Assembly: GCF_006439055.1 (NCBI RefSeq)
Contig: NZ_RCZC01000007.1
Location: forward strand, 62,001 to 126,000
From: Sphingomonas glacialis
GTDB taxonomy: Bacteria; Pseudomonadota; Alphaproteobacteria; Sphingomonadales; Sphingomonadaceae
Reading direction: 5' to 3'
DNA: 64,000 nucleotides
In this document: positions 1 to 7,150 of the stretch, in pieces
Position numbering within the stretch: position 1 is the first letter of the stretch
Layout: each line of letters begins with the position of its first letter
Position numbers and translations under genes: made by a program
Notes under the pieces: generated by a model
What the model was told of the DNA's origin: nothing
Database searches by the model: none
The model's input: the letters and a program-made list of their open reading frames with translations, nothing else

Positions 1-1769
1 GCATCGACCTGCGCGGCGACCTGCCGCAGATCAGCGTCAGCCCCGCGACCCAGGCGTCGTTCAACAACCCGGCGAATTACTTCTGGTCGGCATCGATGCC
101 GCATAACGAGAACAACACCGGCCGGCTCGACGCCGCGCAGCTCGATGCCGAATACAAGTTCGAAGACAGCTTCTTCCGCTCGATCAAGGTCGGCGGCCGC
201 TACGCCAAGCGGACCGAGCGCGACTATTCGAACGGCTACAATTGGACCGCTCTCGGCCGCGGCTGGAACGGCGACCCGCAGCTGACCTATGCGAATGCTG
301 GAAAGGGCGACGTCGCCACGCACGCGTTCAAGGACTTCTTCCGCGGCGCGGCAACGCTGCCGGGCAATCTGATGTTCGCATCGGAGAATCTGGCGTCGCG
401 CTTCAACGTCAACCGCACCGGGCTGGTGCAGTCGCCACCCGCGGGCTTCTGCAACGGGATCGAGTTCGACTGCTCGGCCGCCGGGCAACTGCCCGCTACG
501 GGCTATGGCGGGGCGTCGGGGATCCGGACCCCCGGGTTCGTCCTGCCGGGCGACCGGGTGGATAACCGCACCGAGAACACCGCCGGCTATGCGCTGGTGC
601 GCTTCGGGCCGCAGGGCAACGAGCCCGGCATCTCCGGTAACGTCGGCGTGCGCGTCGTGCATATCGAGAACGAGGGCAGCGGGTACGTCCAGCAGAATGG
701 CGGCACGCCGTTCATCCGCAACGGCGTTCTGCAGACCTTGGCGAACACCTTCGTCGCGCGTGGCGGCAAGGCCGACTTCACGCGCGTCCTGCCGTCGGTG
801 AACCTCGAATACGCCCTCACCGATCGGATCAAGATCCGCGGCGGCTACAACGTCACTATGGATCTGCCGAGCTTCAGCGCGCTGCGGGCCTCGGGGTCGG
901 TCGGCGTCGCGACGACGGGCAATGCGGTTGCAGGGCAGCCGGGGAACTTCACTAACTTCACCGCGGACACCGGCAATCCCTTGCTCAAGCCGACGCTGTC
1001 GAACAATTTCGATCTGTCGTTCGAATATTACGGGCGCAAGGGCACGTCGTTCCACGTCGCACCCTTCTACAAGCGGCTGACCGATCTGCCGATCTACTCG
1101 CTGACCAACCGTCAGGTTACGGTCGTCTATACCGACGGCAAAACCGAAACCGTTTCGGCGTCGGCGACCGATTATATCAACTCGACCAAGGCGGCGACCG
1201 TGAAGGGCGTCGAGGTCGGCGGTCGCTTCTTCCTCGACATGCTGCCCGGCGCGCTTGCCGGCTTCGGGTTCGAGGGGAACTACACCTTCATCAAGAGCAG
1301 CAACCCGGGCGATATCTACCGCGACATCACCGGTGCCATCAAGAACGACGCGCCGCTGACCGGTCTGTCGAAGCACAACTTCAACGCGACCTTGCTCTAT
1401 GAGCGCAACCCGGTCTCGTTGCGGATCGCCTATTCGTGGCGCTCGCAATATCTGCTGTCGACCAACAGCAACGGCACCAACTCGGCCTATACCTATTACA
1501 GCGCGCCGGGTGTGATCACCAATCAGGATGGTGGCGCCGATACCTCCACGCAGATCGCGCTGCCGATCTATGGCGGAAACTATGGGTCGATCGACGCCGG
1601 AATCCGCTTCAAGGTGACCGACAATCTGTCGTTCGGCATCCAGGGGACGAACCTGACCGCGGCGATGCAGCGTACGCTGATGGGCGGATATCCCAACGGC
1701 AAGCTCGTCGGCCGCAGCTGGTTCCAGTCCGATCGCCGGATCAGCACTGGCATCAACCTCGCCTTCTGA
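1..1769 (+). CDS. TonB-dependent receptor, 3' part (5' end outside window)
   Basis: The open frame runs in from before the window (first full codon at base 3) and gives about 588 residues of an outer-membrane beta-barrel. Visible features are alternating aromatic/hydrophobic strands, Asn/Gly-rich extracellular loops and a final Phe (ends ...INLAF), the usual outer-membrane insertion signal. The plug and TonB box lie outside the window. It is the first visible gene of a co-directional set with two halogenase-like genes, GH74 and GH31, so the inferred substrate is a plant oligosaccharide, possibly a xyloglucan fragment. A strong hairpin lies just after the stop codon. The family is clear; the ligand is inferred from neighbours only. 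Confidence 0.9.
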   Translation, partial: IDLRGDLPQISVSPATQASFNNPANYFWSASMPHNENNTGRLDAAQLDAEYKFEDSFFRSIKVGGRYAKRTERDYSNGYNWTALGRGWNGDPQLTYANAGKGDVATHAFKDFFRGAATLPGNLMFASENLASRFNVNRTGLVQSPPAGFCNGIEFDCSAAGQLPATGYGGASGIRTPGFVLPGDRVDNRTENTAGYALVRFGPQGNEPGISGNVGVRVVHIENEGSGYVQQNGGTPFIRNGVLQTLANTFVARGGKADFTRVLPSVNLEYALTDRIKIRGGYNVTMDLPSFSALRASGSVGVATTGNAVAGQPGNFTNFTADTGNPLLKPTLSNNFDLSFEYYGRKGTSFHVAPFYKRLTDLPIYSLTNRQVTVVYTDGKTETVSASATDYINSTKAATVKGVEVGGRFFLDMLPGALAGFGFEGNYTFIKSSNPGDIYRDITGAIKNDAPLTGLSKHNFNATLLYERNPVSLRIAYSWRSQYLLSTNSNGTNSAYTYYSAPGVITNQDGGADTSTQIALPIYGGNYGSIDAGIRFKVTDNLSFGIQGTNLTAAMQRTLMGGYPNGKLVGRSWFQSDRRISTGINLAF

Positions 1770-1777
1770 CGATGATG

Positions 1778-1807
1778 CGCCCGCCGCCGATGTGATGGCG
1801 GCGGGCG
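1778..1807 (+). promoter_or_regulatory. 11-bp perfect hairpin between TBDR and halogenase genes
   Basis: The arms CGCCCGCCGCC (1778-1788) and GGCGGCGGGCG (1797-1807) are perfectly complementary around an 8-nt loop. The hairpin starts 8 bases after the TBDR stop and ends just before the GGAGGAG ribosome site of the halogenase gene. There is no T-run, so it is more likely an mRNA-stability or attenuation element than a full terminator. A comparable hairpin sits at the other TBDR-halogenase junction (51594-51631). Confidence 0.6.
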
Positions 1808-1825
1808 ACCGAGCGGAGGAGCGGA

Positions 1826-3376
1826 ATGCGTAAGCGTGTGCTGATCGTGGGTGGCGGGACCGCCGGGTGGCTGACGGCGGGGTATCTCGCCAAGCGGCTC
1901 GGTGCGGATCTTCCCGACGGCGTTGCGATCACGCTGGTCGAATCGCGCGATATCGGCGTGCTCGGCGTCGGGGAGGGGACCTTCCCGACGATCCGGCGGA
2001 CGCTCGCGACGATCGGCATCGACGAGGCCGAGCTCGTCCGGCGCTGCGGCGCTACGTTCAAGCAGGGTGCCAAGTTCGTGCACTGGCGCCACGCCCCGGG
2101 GCAGGGCGCGACCGATCATTATTCGCACCCGTTCCAGGTCGCCGATGCGAGCGACGGGCTCGATCTACTGCCCTATTGGTTGCTCGGCCATGGCGGTGCG
2201 GAGAATTGGGACGAGGTCTCCAACCCGCAGAAGAAGGCCGCCGATCGGCAGCGTGCGCCCAAACTGCCGACCAATCCCGATTATGTCGGGCCGCTCAATT
2301 ATGCGTTCCATTTCGACGCGATCGCGCTTGCCGGGCTGTTGCGCGAGCAGGCGATCAAGAACGGCGTCCGGCATCTGACCGACACCGTGAACGAAGTGCT
2401 GCTCGCCGAGGACGGCGCGATCGCCGGGGTGCGGACCGAGCAGAACGGCGTGCTCGATGCGGACCTGTACGTTGATTGCACGGGCTTTCGCGCCGAGCTG
2501 ATCGGCAAGGCGATGAAGGTCCCGTTCCGCTCGTGCCGCGACGTGCTCTTCTGCAATCGCGCGATCGCCGCGCAGCTGCCCTATGCGCGGCCGAGCGATC
2601 CGATCGCCTCGTACACCATTTCGACCGCGCAGGAATCGGGCTGGATCTGGGACATCGGGCTCGATCGCCGGCGTGGCATCGGGCACGTCTATTCCTCCGA
2701 CCACACCGACGACGAAGCCGCCGAGCGGGTGCTGCGCGGCTATCTGGGTGCCGCCGGGGCCGACGCCGACGTCCGCCATTTCAAGTTCGAGGCGGGCTAT
2801 CGCGAGGTCAATTGGGTCAAGAACTGCGTCGCGGTCGGGCTGTCGAGCGGGTTCTTCGAGCCGCTCGAGGCGACCGGCATCGCGTTCGCCGAAGTGTCGG
2901 CGGGGATGATCGCCAACCTCTTCCCTTGGGGTGGAGATTACGAGACGTCGGCGCGCCAGTTCAACGCCAATTTACTGCGCCGCTACGAACGCGCGCTCGA
3001 TTTCATCAAGCTGCATTATTGCATCTCGGAGCGGCGCGACACCGCGTTCTGGCGCGACAATGTCGCCGACGCCTCGGTGCCCGACAGCCTGCTCGAAATG
3101 CTCGACCGCTGGCGCTTCCGGCCGCCGAACGAGCTCGACATTGACGGGCAGATCGACATCTTCACCGAGGCGAGCTGGCAGTACGTGCTCTACGGCATGG
3201 GCTGGAAGACCGACCTGAGCGCGAAGGCGGGGGCGCTGCGCTATCATGAGGATGCGCGCCGCGCGTTCGCCGAGGTGCGGCGCCAGGCCGAATATGCGAT
3301 CGCCAATCTGCCGTCGAACCGCGATCTGGTCGAGTATGCGCAGACGCGCCGCTTCGGCGGTCGGGCGGCGGCGTGA
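1826..3376 (+). CDS. Flavin-dependent tryptophan halogenase-like protein, divergent
   Basis: A 516-residue protein of the PrnA/RebH family. The N-terminal FAD-binding GGGTAGW lies at residues 9-15. The Lys equivalent to the catalytic PrnA Lys79 is present (ATFKQG, Lys79), as is a conserved EPLEAT segment (345-350). The family hallmark WxWxIP is replaced by GWIWDIGL (272-279), so chemistry and substrate may differ from true tryptophan halogenases. The start follows GGAGGAG with good spacing. The stop codon overlaps the GTG start of the next halogenase by 4 bases, implying translational coupling. Family members next to TBDRs in sphingomonads and caulobacters have mostly unknown roles; action on an imported glycan-linked or aromatic molecule is possible but unproven. 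Confidence 0.85.
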   Translation: MRKRVLIVGGGTAGWLTAGYLAKRLGADLPDGVAITLVESRDIGVLGVGEGTFPTIRRTLATIGIDEAELVRRCGATFKQGAKFVHWRHAPGQGATDHYSHPFQVADASDGLDLLPYWLLGHGGAENWDEVSNPQKKAADRQRAPKLPTNPDYVGPLNYAFHFDAIALAGLLREQAIKNGVRHLTDTVNEVLLAEDGAIAGVRTEQNGVLDADLYVDCTGFRAELIGKAMKVPFRSCRDVLFCNRAIAAQLPYARPSDPIASYTISTAQESGWIWDIGLDRRRGIGHVYSSDHTDDEAAERVLRGYLGAAGADADVRHFKFEAGYREVNWVKNCVAVGLSSGFFEPLEATGIAFAEVSAGMIANLFPWGGDYETSARQFNANLLRRYERALDFIKLHYCISERRDTAFWRDNVADASVPDSLLEMLDRWRFRPPNELDIDGQIDIFTEASWQYVLYGMGWKTDLSAKAGALRYHEDARRAFAEVRRQAEYAIANLPSNRDLVEYAQTRRFGGRAAA

Positions 3377-4905
3377 GCGAGGCGGGTTCCGGGCGGATCA
3401 CCAAGGTAGTGATCGTCGGCGGCGGTACCGCGGGGTGGATGACCGCGGCGGCGCTGTCGCGGCTGGTCGCGGGCGGCGTGTCGGTGACGCTGGTCGAATC
3501 CGAGGAGATCGGCACCGTCGGGGTCGGCGAGGCGACGATCCCGTCGCTGCTCGATTTCAACCGGATGCTCGGGATCGACGAGGACGCCTTTGTCCGCGCG
3601 ACCAGTGCGACCTTCAAGCTGGGGATCGAGTTTCGCGACTGGACGCGGCTCGGCGATGCCTATCTGCACCCGTTCGGGACGCATGGCCGCGATGTCGAGG
3701 GCGTGTCGTTTCATCAGCTCTGGCTGCGCCAGCGGGCTTCGGGCGCGGGCGATCCGGGATCGATCGGCGACTATTGCCTGTCGGCGGTGGCGGCGCGGCG
3801 CGGGCGCTTCAACCGGCCGAGCGCCAATCCGCAATCGGTGCTGTCGACGCTGTCCTATGCGTTTCATTTCGATGCCGCGCTGTACGCTGCTTTCCTGCGC
3901 AATCTGGCCGAACAGGATGGCGTCGTCCGCGTCGAGGGGCGGGTGGTCGCGGTCGATAAGGACCCGGATGCGGGTTCCATTACGGCGGTGCAGCTTGCCG
4001 ATGGTCGCAGCATCGACGGCGAGCTGTTCATCGATTGCAGCGGTTTCCGCTCGCTGCTGCTCGGCGATGCGCTTCGGGTTCCCTTCACGAGCTGGCAGCA
4101 CTGGCTGCCGTGCGACCGGGCCTGGGCGGTGCCGAGCGCGCGACAGGGGCCGCTGACGCCTTATACGCGCGCTACCGCCGATACCGCTGGGTGGCGCTGG
4201 CGGATCCCGCTCCAGCACCGCGTCGGCAACGGCTATGTCTATTCGAGCGCGCATATCGATGACGATGCCGCGCGCGACGCGCTGCTCGCGGGGCTCGAGG
4301 GCACGGCGCTGGGCGAGCCGCGCCAGTTGCGCTTCGTCGCTGGTCGGCGAGATCGGCTGTGGGAGAAGAACTGCATCGCGATCGGGCTCTCGGGCGGTTT
4401 CCTCGAACCGCTCGAATCGACCAGCATCCACCTGATCCAGTCGGGGATCACGCGGCTGATGACGCTGTTCCCCGATACCGGGTTCAGCACGGTCGAAACT
4501 GCCGAATATAACCGCGTGATGCTGCGCGAGTATGAGCAGGTCCGCGACTTCATCATCCTGCATTATCATGCGACCCAGCGTTCGGATTCGCCGTTCTGGG
4601 AGCATTGCCGCACCATGGCGCTGCCGGAGTCGCTGCAGTCCAAGCTCGAACTGTGGTCGGGCAAGGCGCGCGTCTTTCGCGAACAGGGCGAATTGTTCAC
4701 GCCCGACAGCTGGATCGCTGTGCTGTTGGGGCAGGGGATCGACCCGCAGTCGTTCGACCCGCTCGCCGCCGTCCTGCCCGCGGGCGAGACGGCGCGCTTC
4801 CTGGCGCATGTCCGCGACATGATCGACAAGACGGCAGCGGCGATGCCGACGCACGAGCAGTTCATCGCGCAGCATTGCGCGGCACCGATGCGACAGTCCG
4901 CGTGA
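3373..4905 (+). CDS. Flavin-dependent tryptophan halogenase-like protein
   Basis: A 510-residue paralogue of the preceding gene, starting at GTG inside the GTGA overlap. It keeps all visible halogenase motifs: GGGTAGW (16-22), the catalytic-Lys segment ATFKLG (Lys82), the WRWRIP block (274-279) and EPLESTS. It is therefore the more canonical of the tandem pair. It closely resembles the halogenase at 51645, sharing FKLGIEFRDW-type and GWRWRIPLQHR segments. Its stop overlaps the GTG of the GH74 gene by 4 bases (4902-4905), tying it to xyloglucan degradation genes. It needs reduced FAD from a flavin reductase, which is not seen in the window. The native substrate is unknown. Confidence 0.88.
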   Translation: MSEAGSGRITKVVIVGGGTAGWMTAAALSRLVAGGVSVTLVESEEIGTVGVGEATIPSLLDFNRMLGIDEDAFVRATSATFKLGIEFRDWTRLGDAYLHPFGTHGRDVEGVSFHQLWLRQRASGAGDPGSIGDYCLSAVAARRGRFNRPSANPQSVLSTLSYAFHFDAALYAAFLRNLAEQDGVVRVEGRVVAVDKDPDAGSITAVQLADGRSIDGELFIDCSGFRSLLLGDALRVPFTSWQHWLPCDRAWAVPSARQGPLTPYTRATADTAGWRWRIPLQHRVGNGYVYSSAHIDDDAARDALLAGLEGTALGEPRQLRFVAGRRDRLWEKNCIAIGLSGGFLEPLESTSIHLIQSGITRLMTLFPDTGFSTVETAEYNRVMLREYEQVRDFIILHYHATQRSDSPFWEHCRTMALPESLQSKLELWSGKARVFREQGELFTPDSWIAVLLGQGIDPQSFDPLAAVLPAGETARFLAHVRDMIDKTAAAMPTHEQFIAQHCAAPMRQSA

Positions 4906-7115
4906 CCCGTACGGTGTCGGCACGATGGCAGGCGATCATCGCGACCGTCGCGCTGTCGCTTGCCGTGCCGAGCTTGGCGAAGACACCCGCGGCGGTGCCG
5001 TATCACTGGACCAACGTGAAGGTTGGCGCGGGTGGCTATGCGCCCAACATCGTCTTCAGCCCGGCCGAGCGCGGCCTCGCCTATCTGCGCACCGACATGG
5101 GCGGCGCGTATCGCTGGGACGAAAAAGCGCAGGCGTGGGTGCCGCTTCAGGATGGCAATGCGGTGCCGAGCTATATGGGGATAGAGAGTATCGCCCCCGA
5201 TCCGCGCGATCCGAACGTCGTCTACATGGCCGCCGGCATGAACGCCGGCCAGCCCGCCGCGATCCTGCGCTCGGCGGATCGCGGACGGTCGTGGCGGATC
5301 ACACCGGTGCCGTTCGCGATGGGCGGCAACGAGGATGGCCGCGGGCTCGGCGAGCGGCTCGCGGTCGATCCCAATGATACGCGGCGGCTGTTCTTCGGTT
5401 CGCGGCACGATGGGCTGTGGCGCAGCGACGATGCGGGCGCGACCTGGCGCAAGGTTGCGGCGTTCCCGGTCGCGGGGCTTGGGCGGCCCGCACCGCGGAC
5501 GACGCATGGCGGCGTGGCCTTCGTCGCAATCGACGCGACGAACGGTGGCGCGGGAAGGCCGTCGCGCCGAATTTGGGCGGGCATCGCCGATCCGGGCGTA
5601 GCGCATCTCTATCGCTCGGACGACGGCGGCGAGACGTGGGTCGCGGCTACGGGGCCTGCGCTGCTGGCGGCGAAGGGCGTCGTCGACCCCCGCGGTGTGC
5701 TGTGGGTCGGTTATGCCAGCGGGCTCGGGCCGAGTGGGATCAAGACGGGGACGCTGTGGCGCTATGACGCCACCGGGGTCGGGCACGACGTAACGCCTTC
5801 CGGCTGGCGCGACACCGGGGCGGAGGGGGCGTTCCTCGGCGTCGCGGTCTCGCCGATGGAGCCCGGCACCGTCGCGGTGAGCACGGTCGATCGCTATCGC
5901 CATGGCGACTCGCTCTGGGTCAGCCGCGACGACGGGCGCAGCTGGGACGACGTCGGCGCGCGCAGCCAGCGCGACGTGTCGCAGACACCCTTCCTGCTGC
6001 ACGAGGGCAAGGGCGCCGATTTCGGCCACTGGATCTCCGGCCTCGCGATCGATCCGTTCGATCCCGGCCATATCGCCTACACGACCGGCGCGACCGTCTA
6101 TGCGACCCGGTCGCTGGGCCGCACCTCGGTGGACTGGACGCCGTGGACCACGGGCATCGAGCAGACCGCGATCATCACGCTCGTCTCGCCGACCGGCGGT
6201 GCGCCGCTGATCTCGGGCTTCGGCGATCTGGCAGGCTTCGTCCATGACGATCTCGACCGGTCGCCGCAGCCGACATTCGTTAACCCATACATGTCGAACA
6301 CCAACACGATCGATTATGCCGGCATGGCACCGAACGTAATCGTGCGCACTGGGAGCCTGTACCTCGACCGTCCGCGTGACGCCTCGATGGGGCGCTCCGA
6401 GGATGGCGGCCGGACCTGGACGCCGCTCAAGCTGCCACCGATGGGCGATCCCGCCAAACGCGAGGATCTCAATGGCGACTGGCCGATCAGCGTGTCGGCG
6501 GACGGCGCGACGATGGTGGTGGCGACTCCGGTGCCGCAGGTCTCGCGCGATTGCGGGCGAAGCTGGTCGGTCGTGCGCGGCCTGCCGGGCAAGATCCGCG
6601 CCGTCGCCGACAAGCGCGATCCGCGCCTCTTCTATGCGGTCGATACAGACCGCGGACAGTTACTCGTCTCGCGCGATGCGGCGGCCAGCTTCGCCCCCGT
6701 CGCCGCGCGCGGCCTGCCCGCCGATCTCACGCCAGCCGGCCGCAAGGGCCGCGAGGCACAGAGCGCGCTGCTCGCCGCTCCCGACCGCACGGGAACGCTG
6801 TGGCTCCAGGCGGGCGAGCGACTGTTTCTCAGCACCGATAGCGGCATGACTTTCGTGCCGGCCAGCGGCGCGCTGCGCGTCGAGCTGTTCGGGCTTGGCA
6901 AGCACGGGCTGTTCGCGGTCGGCTCGCTAGACGGCGTTCGAGGTGTGTGGCGCTCGGTCGATACGGGCAAGACCTGGTCGCGCATCGACGACGACGCGCA
7001 TCGCTGGGGCGGGCGCTACCGCGTCGTCTCGGGCGATCCGCGACGCGCGGGCCGCGTCTATCTCGGCACCGACGGGCGGGGGCTGTTCTACGGCGACCCC
7101 ATGGCGGTGCGATAA
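4902..7115 (+). CDS. GH74 endo-xyloglucanase (beta-propeller glycosidase)
   Basis: 737 residues with an N-terminal signal peptide (hydrophobic stretch about 11-24, cleavage near SLA-K). The mature start (WTNVKVGAGGYAPNIVFSP) and RTDMGGAYRWD are GH74 signatures; Asp65 in RTDMGG and Asp384 in AIDPFD match the two catalytic aspartates of the family. Repeated SxDxGxTW-like blades (SADRGRSW, SDDAGATW, SDDGGETW, SRDDGRSW) indicate two seven-bladed propellers. GH74 enzymes cut the beta-1,4-glucan backbone of xyloglucan outside the cell or in the periplasm. The GTG start at 4902 was chosen because it gives the signal peptide and a GTGA overlap with the halogenase. Open frame continues upstream in the same frame but runs through the halogenase gene. 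Confidence 0.9.
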   Translation: MTRTVSARWQAIIATVALSLAVPSLAKTPAAVPYHWTNVKVGAGGYAPNIVFSPAERGLAYLRTDMGGAYRWDEKAQAWVPLQDGNAVPSYMGIESIAPDPRDPNVVYMAAGMNAGQPAAILRSADRGRSWRITPVPFAMGGNEDGRGLGERLAVDPNDTRRLFFGSRHDGLWRSDDAGATWRKVAAFPVAGLGRPAPRTTHGGVAFVAIDATNGGAGRPSRRIWAGIADPGVAHLYRSDDGGETWVAATGPALLAAKGVVDPRGVLWVGYASGLGPSGIKTGTLWRYDATGVGHDVTPSGWRDTGAEGAFLGVAVSPMEPGTVAVSTVDRYRHGDSLWVSRDDGRSWDDVGARSQRDVSQTPFLLHEGKGADFGHWISGLAIDPFDPGHIAYTTGATVYATRSLGRTSVDWTPWTTGIEQTAIITLVSPTGGAPLISGFGDLAGFVHDDLDRSPQPTFVNPYMSNTNTIDYAGMAPNVIVRTGSLYLDRPRDASMGRSEDGGRTWTPLKLPPMGDPAKREDLNGDWPISVSADGATMVVATPVPQVSRDCGRSWSVVRGLPGKIRAVADKRDPRLFYAVDTDRGQLLVSRDAAASFAPVAARGLPADLTPAGRKGREAQSALLAAPDRTGTLWLQAGERLFLSTDSGMTFVPASGALRVELFGLGKHGLFAVGSLDGVRGVWRSVDTGKTWSRIDDDAHRWGGRYRVVSGDPRRAGRVYLGTDGRGLFYGDPMAVR

Positions 7116-7150
7116 TCCTTCGATCCAATACGCCATCCGGGAGAATGACG

